Positions 1-13,015 of a stretch of 64,000 nucleotides of DNA are shown piece by piece (positions within the stretch are counted from its first letter, which is position 1; each line of letters opens with the position of its first letter). The stretch comes from Pleurotus djamor (lineage: Eukaryota; Basidiomycota; Agaricomycetes; Agaricales; Pleurotaceae), in contig JAPEVF010000019.1 in the NCBI GenBank assembly GCA_029747585.1, forward strand, positions 124,001 through 188,000. The letters run 5' to 3'. The notes beneath the pieces are model-generated. The model was given only the letters and a program-made list of their open reading frames with translations. It made no database searches and was not told where the DNA came from. Made by a program: the position numbers and the translations under genes.

Positions 1-198
1 AGGCATCGAGTCGGAACTCGGGACATCCTGCACCGTTCGAGAGGCGCAAAGCCACGAAGTCCAAGTCGTGGTCAGAGTGAAGTCGAAGTCCTACACGCCC
101 CAGCTGACACCCCGAACAAGCAGATTCCCGAGAAGACTGCTCATAGGGAAGCCATGAGAATGGATGTACAGAGTTTGCGATATTTTCTTGAGCAGTGA
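1..198 (+). CDS. Possible 3' end of a gene entering from the left edge
   Basis: Frame 1 is open from the first base to a TGA at 196-198 (65 codons). The translation is basic and polar and ends in ...RYFLEQ. It has no start and no recognisable domain, so it could be the last exon of a gene that lies mostly outside the window or a chance open frame. Bases 199-832 hold nothing else I can support. Confidence 0.22.
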   Translation, partial: RHRVGTRDILHRSRGAKPRSPSRGQSEVEVLHAPADTPNKQIPEKTAHREAMRMDVQSLRYFLEQ

Positions 199-832
199 TA
201 GCTCAGGGCGGATACTTTATCACTGGATGACTTGACAGCGACTGTTAAAAAATTTCAGAATATGGTAGTTCCATATCATCCTGTACCGAAAAACTTACTT
301 GTGCGCCTCTGAGCACCGTTCCATCAGATTAAATGGAGCCTTAGTTGATGCATAAACACCGTGGATCGCTCAAGAAGACCGAAGTCAAGCTTCAGCCGCT
401 CGAAGCGCCACGCCAAGTCACATGGTGCTTTATAGAGGCATTCCTATCATCAGCGAGGCTCGTGTGTAGCTTGCGGCCGCATAATTCAGGGTACGACGCG
501 GGCGATTGATGAGAAGGCAAAGTTGAGGGGGCTGGGATTGCTCGGGCCATATTCGAGAGTAGGCGACCGCAACACGTGTTCCAGAAAAAGCCACGGGGTG
601 CTCGTGAACTTCAGAGTTCTCTGGTTATCGTTACCTGTTGATCCGTCAAGGCAGCAATTGGAGTCAGTCGTGCCTTACTGGCGGTTTGGCAAAAAANGCG
701 CCACAAGAACGTTCAACTAGGAAGTGACACGCCTGTGGCGTGGAAATTGTGTGATTAGCGCGCGCCTATGTCCAAATTGAGTAAGCCTCCGCCGTTTGAA
801 CGACATTTACTGACATACCTTCGGGCTTACTC

Positions 833-1906
<1,074 letters not shown>

Positions 1907-2950
1907 GAGCGATTATCCCAGAGCCCTCTTTCTTGCGTTCGTTTGTTCGTCCATCTTCCTCTTCCCCTGATACACCCACTACCGCTTCATCTCCTTGGAC
2001 TGCCTCCCACACTAGTTTNAAAAAGTTGTATTGTGTATTTGCGAGTTTTAATGAACATTACGATCTCACCAGGCGCTGTTTCCCATCCTCAGTCTTCCCA
2101 GGCCAGAAGCTTCAGCACATCACGCTAGTACTTCCTAGTTTCGGAGTAGCTTCTTTGTCTAGAGTAGTGTGGAATGAATTACGACATAGGTATTTTAGTC
2201 GATGCTCGTAGTAAAATTACAAGTCCGAACTAATCTTAATGAAAATCTAACCTATGGGGCTTCGGAGGTCCTTCTACTTGATCCAGGGTAAGCTGTGATG
2301 AAGGATCAAAACCGCAAGAACATAAGGATATACTTATATATGTACCATGCAGGGGATGACGACCTTGTCTTCAAATCATCCAAGGACGCCGAGAATATGG
2401 AGAAGGCGTATGACCACCGCGTCCAACGGAAGTACATCAACCACAAGGGGAGCAGGTAATATCCGAAAGGCAAAACTGACAGGGCTGAAAAAACGACAGC
2501 GATATTACCTGATCTCAAAAAGAAAATCGGGTCCGAAGGAAGTTCGAAGACAGCTTGGGAAAAAGAACGGCCTGGTTTCGACTAAATGAAGCCCATACCT
2601 CAGTCTGAGATTACCCCGGCTTGATATCGAACAAACAGTCGTAACGCGTAAGTATCCCGGTGGGTAGTGGTGGGCTCACATCAACCCTCCCGGCTTCCGA
2701 AGAAAACTTTCTGCTCTTAGTTATGTATGCCTCTAGGGATCGAAGGCTGATATCGTCGTGTTTGTCAAATGGGAATGGATGGGACAAGTAGACAGGATAT
2801 TGACAGCAAGGATCACTCCGCGAACTAATTGTATGATCAAGAGAACAAATCTAAAGAAATGGATTAGTTAACATATCCCTGACACGTTGATGACATTATC
2901 ACGTCGACGGACGATACTCACCAAAGAATGCAATAGACCCCAGAAGCCAG

Positions 2951-3793
2951 CTACTGCGGTCTCTCGTCGCACCCATTGTCCAGGTGCCGTTTTAGTGAAT
3001 CAGCCCGACTGAACTCCTTGTCACAATACCGACAGCGGTGGATGACTGGCGTGGCGAGGTGCTGAGTTTCGTGGTGGCGTTTTCTATCGTGTGATCTCGA
3101 GAAGGTCTTTCCGCAAGTCTCGCATGGATATCGCTCGCCTGTGGGTGAGCTGGTTGATGTAGGTGAGAGTGGCACGCTGGGGTTGCGTGAGCGACTGCTG
3201 CTGTATCGGGAAGACGATGGCGGGGGTACTTGAGATGACGAAGATATCTGTTGATAATCCGAGCTCCGCAAGTACTCTTGACTATATTGGTTGGGTGACA
3301 TCGGGCGGGCATTTGCCGGATAGCCATAGGAACTGACGTAGTCGGAGGGTGTGGGGATAAACTGTGGTGTTTGTGAAGCAACAATAGGGGACTGCGATGA
3401 CGGGGGGTAGGCAGAATTGTAGTATTGGCTGTTAGACACGTAGCCTGCAACGTCATAAGAACGTCGGTATAGTTGTGCAGCTAGGACGAGACTAGAGACG
3501 CACCATGCTGAGCCGCGTACTGCTGCTGTGACTCTGGGCTGACAGTCATCGACCGAGGGTAGCTGGCTTCATCACGGAGGACCTAATGAGCATGAAGCAG
3601 TAATGACGATGGAAAGTAGTCGCGTACCGTTTGGAGGTGCATTGGACGGCACGTAGAGTTGTCCGTTGATGTCATATTGACTGCGTTGGTAGCCCGATGG
3701 TGGTGCGCCATAGCTGGTGCTTTGGTGGGGAGCCTGTGTGCTTGGATAGGGAGCACTTTGGTCGTCATAAGAGTAGCGGGAGTGGTGGTGCAT
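2951..3793 (-). CDS. C2H2 zinc-finger protein, likely transcription factor
   Basis: Three exons on the minus strand (3793-3628, 3566-3504, 3444-2951) give 240 aa. The N-terminal two thirds is low-complexity, rich in Ser, Pro, Tyr and Gln, as in activation regions. Two zinc fingers sit at the C-terminus: a classical C2H2 (CETCGKTFSRSHDRKRHHETQH) and a second of the C2HC kind (CRYCDKEFSRADSLKRHLDNGC). The protein ends about five residues later. Many basidiomycete regulators have this layout of a disordered N-terminus with two terminal fingers. The first intron uses an AAG acceptor to keep frame, so that boundary is the weakest part of the model. The target genes are unknown. Confidence 0.8.
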
Positions 3794-5582
3794 GGTTACC
3801 GAGAGGGTTGTTAAGGTTTCAGCTTTGTGGCGGAGGCGTCGAGGGAAGTGGGCAGGCGACCTTTAAAGCGATAAGAATGGTGGTCTGTAATTTATACACC
3901 CGAAACCGCCCAAGTGTCAAGGTTGGGGAAGGACCTCAATATAGGCTTTACTAAATTCTTGGCTTAGTTGAGCGGACCCGTTACGCACGGCCCAATTGGC
4001 TTAAGTATATGGAATGAGCATAGCATGCTAACTGACCAATCATGTAAGAATTGGGACAACGCGTCAAGCTTTGTGAAACGATTCACCTCTGCACGGGTAG
4101 GGCGTGTCCTAATTCTGGAAATTGCACGTCCCGGGAAAACCCTGGATGGGGGGGGAGGCTCCTGCTCGGGTCGCTGCAAGAGTACTTCGGATCTCGAGAT
4201 CATCTCGCATTTTGGCACCGAAAGGTGAGTACCACAAAAGGTTAGAGGACATCCCATGTCAAAACTCGTCCGATTGTAATATTGGTCCTAATCCGATGAA
4301 AGCGAACCGCAATAATGAATGGTCAATTCAGCTTCAGCGATCCCCCGTCGACAGGCAAAGGAACGATCTGAAATTTGAGTTTTCTCAGCACGAGTCATCC
4401 CAGTTCGAGCAAAAGTAGTGACGCTGTGCTCACCTGCGTTCTTCACGTCCAGAGTGCGTGTGAATCCTTCGGATAGTGACACCTGTCGATTACCATCCAC
4501 GACTATATACAAACCTAGTGCATTTGTTCGGAACTTTCGACAGCCAGTTCGGAAACTAGAGGGTGAATTTCACCATTGGTATAAAATGTTCGGTCTTAGA
4601 GACGTCATGCGCTTGGAGGCATTAATGATGTCTGCTCCCTGCGTCTCGTGTGTGCATACGTATGTAAGGTCGGCTACATTACGGCATACTGACGGCCTGC
4701 ATGAGAAAGGATCGTGAATTTTGTTGACTATTCGGAACAGCTGCAATCCAGAGAACTTGTGAGTGTTAAAACTCTACATACAACGAAAGAAGACGGGGAG
4801 AGGATATGACTTGGACGCGTTCCGGCTGTCAAAAGTCCTGGACCAGAATTGCAACTCTAAGTTAGTCTGAAAAGGACGCATAATGGCAAAACCAAGGATG
4901 ACGAGAAAAGCATCCGCCGCGATTGGCCAGTTTGGCTAAATCATGCACGATGAATGCCGGCGGGCACAGGAAGGGTCGTCGTATAAATGGCTAATCCACG
5001 CCCCGCGGCGTCCTTCCGTCTCTCTCTCGCGAGGGCAAGGGTGAAGCAAACGTACCTGCATTATTCTGGGTATGTCAGCCAACCCATCTGCCTGTCCACG
5101 TCCGATCCCAAGACATATGAATCCGTGAAAGGCATGGCCACTGTCCGTAACCTATGAATGCAAACTCGGGTGAGAAGGGCGAAAAACATACGTAATGCAA
5201 GAAAAAAAAACTTCCTGATGCCACGAAGCATCTTCGTCGACAGCAGCTTGTTTTCCTGTGCAATCCATCGCGATTGAGTCGGGAGGTTATGGCATGGAAT
5301 CTGACCTCGAGGTGCAGAAGGATGCGTCATGAAGAAACAAGAAACTTGCTTCCGAGCTGAGAAGCAGTTTTACCTGACGCAAGTCGTAAAAAAGAAGTCC
5401 GGGCGTGGTGAATGGGTGGTTATGTAGCCCACGACATTGATGTAGTCAATTTCCAAGAAGTGGACGAAGCTCGGTGCTTCTTGAAGCGATTTGAGGCTCT
5501 TGCCAAGCACCGCCAAACACTGGACTTCTGAGGCGCAGCCCTTCGTCACCGAAACTGACAGTGATCGTTACTTACCAAATCC
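3794..5582. other. Intergenic region between divergent genes
   Basis: This 1.8-kb stretch separates the C2H2 gene (-) and PPG1 (+). Short open frames occur on both strands, but none has a recognisable motif, a believable splice structure or a low-complexity pattern typical of fungal proteins. It probably holds two promoters. I see no repeat or RNA gene. Confidence 0.5.
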
Positions 5583-6957
5583 ATGGCCCCCTTCGACCTC
5601 GACGCCTGCATCCAGCAACTGCTCCGTAAACAGCTACTGCACGAAGCCCTGCTGCGCGAAATATGTGAGAAAACAAAAGAGGTGCTCATGCGCGAATCAA
5701 ATGTCGTGCACGTAAGTGCTCCCGTTACCGTCGTCGGCGACATACACGGGTGAGCCAATATCCTAGCGCGTCAGCGACCGCGAGCTGAATAGGCGGAATG
5801 AAGACAGTTTTACGACTTGATAGAGATATTTCGCATAGGTGGATATGCACCGCACACCAATTACTTGTTTCTTGGTGAGCAATTTCGCCAATATCTGGCT
5901 GTGATAGGGACTGACATGGATGGATCGGCGTAGGCGATTACGTCGACCGGGGCCTCTTCAGCGTCGAAACAATATCTCTTCTAACATGCCTCAAGCTACG
6001 CTATCCCGACCGAGTGCAATTAATTCGAGGAAATCATGAGTCGCGCGCCGTTACGCAAGTTGGTCGCTAAGCCCTTCTACTCGCACGAACCGCTCTTCTC
6101 ATCGTAGCCCTAGTCGTACGGCTTCTACGCAGAGTGCGTCAGAAAATACGGCTCGTCCCACGTCTGGACATATTTTACCGACATGTTTGATTTCCTAACT
6201 CTCTCCGTGGTGATCGACGATCAAATATTCTGTGTTCATGGAGGTCCGTTTGTGTGCCTTTCATTATGCTGCCCAGCCTCCTGATCATGGGTGCTTCAGG
6301 GCTTTCACCATCTATTCACTCTATAGACCAGATCAAAGTAGTGGATCGGTTTAGAGGTTAGTGCCCTTGCGTAAGGTCGATCGAATCCCCCGTTCATCCG
6401 CGATACCAGAGATACCACACGAGGGCCCAATGGCCGACCTAGTCTGGTCAGACCCTGATCCAGAGAAGGAAGACTTTGCAATTTCTCCTCGGTGCGTACC
6501 CTGTACCCATCAATTGTTTAATTGTCCAAAAATATTCCCTGTTGACGAACCCGAACCAATCTTCGCAGGGGTGCAGGGTATACTTTCGGTGCAGGGGTAG
6601 TACACAAATTTCTCGAAATTAATCGAATGTCCCATATCCTCAGGGCGCATCAGCTGTGCATGGAAGGATATACTTCGCTATTCGATGGCCATCTCTCCAC
6701 AGTTTGGTCCGCCCCAAATTATTGCTATCGATGCGGAAATTCGGCGAGCATCTTGGAAGTCGGGCCTGGCGTGTCAATGCACTTCAACGTGTTCGATGCG
6801 GCGCCTGAGAATGAGAGAGATGGACCTAATCAACAAAATACTCAAAACGTTGGCAGGGTGCGTGGCTTCGNTTTTTTTGGTTGCTGCTTCGGCTCATTGA
6901 GTTATCCTTTGCTGATTGGCCTCTTCGTTCATCTAGCTACCGGAGTACTTCCTGTAG
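5583..6957 (+). CDS. PPG1: PP2A-like serine/threonine phosphatase PPG1
   Basis: A multi-exon catalytic subunit of the PPP family, about 320 aa. All metal and catalytic signatures are visible in order: GDIHG (with QFYDL after an intron), GDYVDRG, RGNHESR, HGGLSPS, then [23 protein letters not shown] and [12 protein letters not shown]. Several residues match Ppg1 better than PP4 or Sit4: [20 protein letters not shown] and [11 protein letters not shown]. The last exon encodes LPEYFL, the C-terminal tail that is methylated in PP2A-type enzymes. In fungi Ppg1 works with Far/STRIPAK partners in signalling, glycogen control and autophagy. Frame continuity needs introns after HG, LFLG, VTQ, VHG, DRFR, SPR and NVGR. 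The N at 6871 lies in the last intron. Confidence 0.9.
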
Positions 6958-7283
6958 ACTACTCATGATAACTTTATTACGATCAACTTTACGTAGATAA
7001 TGTCCATAATGCCGCTTCCTGTCTTTCCATGCCCTTTATTCTTGCGAATTAACCGGAAGGCACCGGCCATGTCATCGACTCCAATACCCTCAATCTAAGT
7101 ATTCCTCATGGTACAAGCTTGCAGAAGAGCCCGGAATGACCGACTGTCCCATTCGAAGGGCTACCGGGTAATGGTGCCTGCGCGAAATAAAAATTAACGC
7201 TATTATTACAGTAGCGCAGAATCGTAGTCGCCCAAAAGGCCGCTCGTTAACATGGTGCTCCACAGCAGAATGATGCTAAGGTC

Positions 7284-8906
7284 CTAAGGTCGATTAAACC
7301 ATGTAAGCACCCTAACAGAGAGTGCTCTGATAGAAGGTCGTATTGAGGCTTTTCGGATCCAAATGCGGGCCGCACAAGCTAGTAAGATCAAAACTGCGGA
7401 GGCTTTGATGTAGGATCGCCATCGCAGCCAAAGCAGAACCATGAGCGTCCTGACAAGGTCCCGCTTTCGTCGGCGACCATGTCGAAGTGAGGTCGAGCCG
7501 CTCTTGGATGTTTCCGCTGGATAGCCAAAGAAAGGGTTCAACAGGGAGGTTGGGGAAATCGAAATGGAAGTCTTCGATGATGAGGAAACTAGGCGTGTAT
7601 TGGGAGAAGGACGTGACTCCGGCGGCGGTTCGAGCGTGTCCGTAAGCGGGGGTAATCCTGAAGTAGGTTGACTTGAGATGCCTATCTGATGGACCTGCAA
7701 AGGATCCTCTAAGTTTGTCGAACAGGGTAGGTTTCCGCCATAGTCTGTTGGAAGTGATGTATTAGCTTTGCCGCTTAATAGGTACGCTGGGAGTGAAGTA
7801 TCGGACCTGCTGGTAGACATTCCGGGGTGAACAACTCGAGTAGTTCTTTCTGAGAGGGGAAAAATACGCGAGATAGGGCCACGGTGGGAAGAAGCCGTCT
7901 GTACGCAAACCCCAGTTGAATGTTTCAAGACTAGCATCAATACGGCAGACATCATGGGAGCTGAAGGGACTAGATGTTCACCTTACGACCGCCCATAGGC
8001 CTGAGTGTGTCCACGAATAGTTGATCATGAAGACTATGACGTGGTGATTAAAACTTCCGGTAATTTGTCCACGGAGTTACGATTTGGTCGTACGCACCTG
8101 CTGCGAGCATACCCGGAAAGCGGGGAATCGTCTCACGAAGGGTCCAAGAAATAAGATCAACGTTCTAGAGACAAAGTAATGGTCCATCTGCTATTAGATC
8201 ATGAAGCAAGGGTGAAGCAAGGGTGGTAACTGGACATACGATGCTTTGCAAGGAAAGTCCTGATAGATCCAGAAGAACTACGTATTGCAGAATCGGGGTC
8301 TGATTAACCTCATTCTGGGCCTTCAAGGCTAGAAGGTGTTTCCTAAGTCGTTCGAAGCCCTGAACGATATTCGGCTTGGTCGATTCCGACAATGAAGTCA
8401 AGGAGCTTGATTTTATCAGCAATATTGGACGACCAAATGGATCGCGGATGTTGTTGGGGAAGCAAAAGACTGCTTGAAACGGGCCAAGGGGGACGGGAGG
8501 CCACATGTCAGCCAGCCTCCAGACTAGAATTTTCCTGATGGACTCCATTGCAAACGAACGAGTAAACTTGTGACGCTAAGATACGAGGTAAGTATACATG
8601 ACTTGGACAGCAGAGACGCCTCGACGTTAGCTTACCCGGGAAATTTGGAAGACAGTGTCTAGGTGCATGGAAGATCATAAGCTGACAATCGCGCGATACG
8701 AAGGCAAGAAATAGCGGCGTACTCGTGTCTTCGAGCCAGGATCTTGCCCAGCTAGTAGCTTCATCGCTCAATTCAAGTTCGTCCTGAATTGAAGGAAGTA
8801 TATCTTGAATGAGAGTCGTCTGCAGCGACCTGATGGAATCCAAGTTTATGCGATACTGTTCAAGTAATTTTTCGCAGTTTGCCTGCAGCAACGCCTTGGT
8901 TTCCAT
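7284..8906 (-). CDS. CRAL-TRIO (Sec14-like) lipid-binding protein
   Basis: A minus-strand gene with several introns. The first exon encodes a helical N-terminal region (METKALLQANCEKLLEQYR...). Further exons carry the CRAL-TRIO core: DPFGRPILLIK, LQYVVLLDLSGLSLQSI, DLISWTLRETIPRFPG, then INYSWTHSGLW, RLLPTVALSRIF and LELFTPECLP, closing with DYGGNLP. This is the Sec14-type pocket that carries or presents a phospholipid or other lipid. The last exon adds a Ser/Pro-rich linker, a basic stretch (HGRRRKRD) and one hydrophobic segment (SAVLILLACAARIWI), so the product may be membrane-tethered. The joins between the N-terminal helices and the core (about 8560-8700) are not resolved. Confidence 0.78.
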
Positions 8907-9629
8907 AAGAAGAGGCTATTCTCTGGCGTACAGACGGTCGAAATTGCACAATAACGCGAATCTGAGACGTTGACCGTCGGCGTTCAGTTCGGGTGACCAG
9001 TTGCCACGTGATAAAGGGGTGGCCCAAAGGCCCGCCAATTGCCCCCGGGAGGCCAGCCAATCAGACGCATTACGTCGCCAGCCTCGAGCCAACTGTCCAC
9101 ATGTGTCGAGCTTGAGGGTACGGGAAAGAAACTGTGTACCCCAAACTCATGAGGTACTCCCCTGACGTGCAGTCCCAGGCAGTCGCCATCCGCCAAGAAA
9201 TCAGATGTCTTTCACGGGTCTTTCAATGAGGTAAGATACAGATACTGTAACCTGACATCCAGAATATACCGTCATAGGAGCGAGGGATCCTGGCAACCGT
9301 CACTTTACCCTTCTCCAGGAGGCAGTGCAATCGGACTTATAAGTGAAAGGCCGCGCTCAGGATAGTTACAAACCGGTTGAATTGGTAAATTACTTAGGAT
9401 GTAAACGGCCTAGCGAACCGTACAAGAACCAACCTCCGACCTAAGTTATCTAACGTCCAAACTAGCTTGGATGAACGGCCACTAAGGAAGTCGTAAAAAT
9501 AAGTTTGCTGAAAAAAGTTCCAAGGATAAAAAGCTGGGTTCAGGCAACATGAGATGAGACTTCTACGAGGAAGAATCGCCGCTCACTTACCACAAGTCTA
9601 ATGCTACAAGTTGTAATCGAACACGTCAA
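8907..9629. other. Intergenic region
   Basis: This 720-bp stretch lies between the start of the CRAL-TRIO gene and the stop of the FAD monooxygenase. No supported gene, RNA or repeat was found. The part near 8907-9200 is the likely promoter of the CRAL-TRIO gene. Confidence 0.45.
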
Positions 9630-11597
9630 TCAGAGTCTGGCGTCCAAGCCTATCGAACCGTCCATGAAGGCACCGTGCTCGTTCCACCATTGTTCCACCT
9701 CTTCATCTGCGTCGTAGCCAAATTGCTCGCGGCTCTTCTGCCTGTCGGCCCAAACGTTCGAATTCCCAGAAGTTGGGTCATTGTCGTCCGACGACCCCTG
9801 GACATCTCCCCTCAGCTCTAACTCCATCGCAGCTGTCATGGAAGCGTCTCTAGCTTCTTGAGCCGGGCCATCTTCCAGGTGAAATACATGTTGATTCGTC
9901 CGGGCCGCAAGTTGAGTAACTGTCGCCCGAGGGTACCGCAGGGACTGATAGGCATAAAGCAAAGACGCAAGCTGCGACTTGTGAGTGATCCTGGAGAGGA
10001 GATTGCCGAGTACAGCTGCATCCTCGACCTGTCATGTGGGTCAACGAACCGTTAATTATCGACGAATTCTTGGGAAGTGACTCACGGCCATGGCTGATCC
10101 CTGGGCTCGGTATGGCTAAGTACGTCAGGCGGTCAGTTTGAAATGAACGACGAGCTGGGTGGCATTGGAACGGAACTTACCAGCATGGGATGGCAGGCAT
10201 CCCCGAGCAAGGCAACCTTTCCATCTTGGTGCACCCATGTCTTGAGTGGCGCACGATCTAACAACGGCCAGATCAAAGTTGAGGGAACCAAAGCCATGAG
10301 TTTTTGAACCCTGGAAAAGCAGATGGAAATATCAGTAAAAACTTTCATCGGTCGAGAAAAAAGATACAAAGCAAGGCATTGCACAAGACAGGGTTTGACA
10401 GATCCAGAGAAAGAAACACGCACCGAGGCTCCCAGCCGGCGAAGTCATTTTTCATCTTGTCTATGCTGCCTTCGGCCGTGTATGACTCTTCAGCGGCCGG
10501 TGCAGGGTGAATCATGACCAAATTGTACAGCGTTTTGTCCCGCTGTGACAGGATCATGGGAGCACGGCATCGTGACAGAAAATCCGAGATAGGGCATGGG
10601 CAATAATCGATGGAAGACTAAGCAATCGCGGTGATATGAATGTGGAATAGCACATACGATGCAATATCCGATGATATGTCTTTGGGGTCCAACCCAAGCA
10701 GTCATTTCTGCTTCATCGACCAGATGTTTCAAGTCTGGATCATTCAACAGTGCAGTCGCCGGTATTATTGCGCGGTAAGCGGCGTCACCAGTGGGAACCG
10801 GATTGTCGGGACCTCCAACTACTACTTCGCGTATAGTGCTTTTCACCCCATCGGCACCAATGATCAGATCAGCTTCCAATACAGCTCCTGAGATCAACGT
10901 CACGGAGGGGGTCTTAGGGTCAACGCCGACAACACGGCTGTTAAGTCGAAGTGTCATGTAGGGTTGGGCCAGCTCGTACAGCAGTTTGTGAAAATCGGCG
11001 CGCTGGGTTGAAGTTAAAAACGGCAAAGATTTCAGAGAAAGAAGGGATTTGCGTACGTGGATGTGATAGTAAGGGGCCTTGTAGTCTCTTTCCATGTTTT
11101 CACCCCATTTTGTCCATCCAACACGTTTGCCGTCTTTGTCTATGTTTGAAAAGATGAGCGTGACACTATTGAGAGGGTTCCCATTGTTCTAAGAGACTCA
11201 CATCTTCGGAATGCTATGCCCGTCGGAGGGACGGCCAATTCCTTCAGCTTGTCACCAAGGCCCCATCGGATGAGCAGCCTAGTAAGATTTGGGCCTAATT
11301 GGATCCCTGCTCCGACCTCGCCTGGAAGAGGTGGTATTCGTTATCTAAAATGAGAATCATGTAATTTACCTACCTATCTCTGATGCACTCTCCAGCAGTG
11401 TGACTTTGTGACCGGCTTTGCCGATGGTGTAAGCAGCTGCTAGACCACCCAGGCCGCACCCTACGATGATGACGTTTAGCGCTGGGCCAGGGCGCGCCTT
11501 CTTTCCATATTCGATCGGCTACGTCGGGTGGCGGTGTCAGTTACAGGCGATTTCCCAAGCAGAACCTGCTCACCTCCACGTTGTATGACGAGTTCAT
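9630..11597 (-). CDS. FAD-dependent monooxygenase (salicylate hydroxylase-like, PHBH fold)
   Basis: A minus-strand gene. Exon 1 encodes only MNSSYNVE. The second exon leads into the Rossmann FAD fingerprint VIIVGCGLGGLAAAYTIG...VTLLE. Next come GAGIQLGPN, the family's second motif around ADLIIGADGVKSTIR, and the third, flavin/ribityl-binding motif KVALLGDACHPML. These three motifs in this order mark group A aromatic hydroxylases that use NAD(P)H and O2. The C-terminal extension (about 100 residues, acidic, with WADRQKSREQFGYDA) is typical of fungal salicylate 1-monooxygenase-like proteins. The real substrate cannot be read from sequence. A TATATA-type sequence near 11749-11757 lies about 150 bp upstream on the minus strand. 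Confidence 0.85.
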
Positions 11598-13015
11598 CGC
11601 TGTTTCCTGCGAGAGAGATGGGAAGAAACGCTATAAATATTTGAGTTTCCCGGGAAATGAAGGAACCAACCATCGTCCTGTTATGGAGTTGTGTGGGGAG
11701 TTGATGATACAGAAACAGCTTCGATGGGAAATGCAATTCCCAAGAGCTCATATATAGAGCGAAGAGACATGGCTTTCTCCCACAGTATGCGAAAGAAACC
11801 TTAAGGGGATGTGATTGGTTGTGGGTGGGTCCCGCTCTGGACGCTCTTGACACTGCTGACTTTGATGATCATGACGGGACCCAACATGGATCTATGTCCC
11901 AAGCGATCTATACGCTCTCCTGAATGAGTGATCGCAGGCGAGATCAGGCGAGTATCTCAAGTGTTGGCGGCGGTAGAACGTTTAGACCGGGCAGATCGGG
12001 TCCGTATATCCTTTCTTGAGGAGGATAAACGGCGGGGTGGGCGAATGAAAATGGGCGTTCATGTGTTTAGTAGGATGTAGCGGTCGGCTCTACTAACGTA
12101 TCGAGGCGAGAAGAGCGGTTTTGTCCGGAATCAATGGAAAGAACGTCACTTCGGACTCTTGAAGAAAACGGATTTGCAACGGCAGCCGCCTGGCGTCGCT
12201 TGTGACTACAAGAGTAGCCAAGAGAAATAGCGTGTAGGTTCATATACCAGACATGTTTGTGGATCCATGAGGTTTGCAATAGAGCGAACGGGCGCCGGTG
12301 TCAGAGTCATCTGCTGAGCTTCAGTCCTGTAAACGGTGGATCCAAATGCCTTCTTTTTTGTTCTATGTCGGACAGAAAATCACCGGATGCACGAGATAGT
12401 TCAGACTCGATAGTGCGCGCCATCTTCGCAAGCGAGGTCAAAAAGCAAGTTGAGGGGAGATAGAAATAGTAAAGTTAGGCCAAAGTTAGGCAACGCGATG
12501 GCATAGCAGACGAGACCGTTGCAATTTGCATATTCGCGTACATCTCGGAAGAAACATTGTCCCGGAGCCTATAAAAGTGCTGATAAGCCATAGCCGCCTC
12601 ACGACCGGGGAGTTGGAAGGAAGAGATGGTGGATTGCCAATGCACAAGCGATCGACCTGAGGTGACCATTGCAAAGTCCGAGGCACCAGCGCCTGTGTTG
12701 ACCACACAACTCACATACAAGCGCCCAAGACTCTCTTGAACCCTTCCATCCACCTCTGCGTTGGCGAATCGCTATCGCGTGTCGGTTATTTTTCGCATAT
12801 TCATGGTAGCTCGATGGCTTTGAACAAATTATCCAAGCTGGTGCTACTCAAGCTTGATGATCGCCATGAAATGCATCGCAGCGAACCCAGGAACTCATCT
12901 GGGAATATGTTATTTAGAGCCCTGAAGATATGTCGGCCGGTTCCTATCATTGCCGTGGCCCGGAACGGCTTATATTTCCCCACATTGAACCCCAGAGTCT
13001 TGTCAGACTCATACG
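11598..13015. promoter_or_regulatory. Shared upstream region of divergent FAD monooxygenase and acetoacetyl-CoA synthetase
   Basis: This 1.4-kb region lies between two divergent start codons. Open frames of 60-160 codons on both strands show no motif and no convincing exon structure. I treat the region as promoter DNA of both genes. No repeat was seen. Confidence 0.4.

Noticed and set aside
2306..2589. Possible short gene after CWC24
   Set aside because: A Lys-rich frame (with ENMEKAYDHRVQRKY in an alternative frame) is bounded by an acceptor-like site, but start and continuation are missing.
3968..4717. Overlapping frames of 60-100 codons on both strands
   Set aside because: No motifs, no exon structure and composition like random sequence.
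12475..12753. 92-codon minus-strand frame in the divergent promoter
   Set aside because: No domain, no splice context and no similarity recognised.
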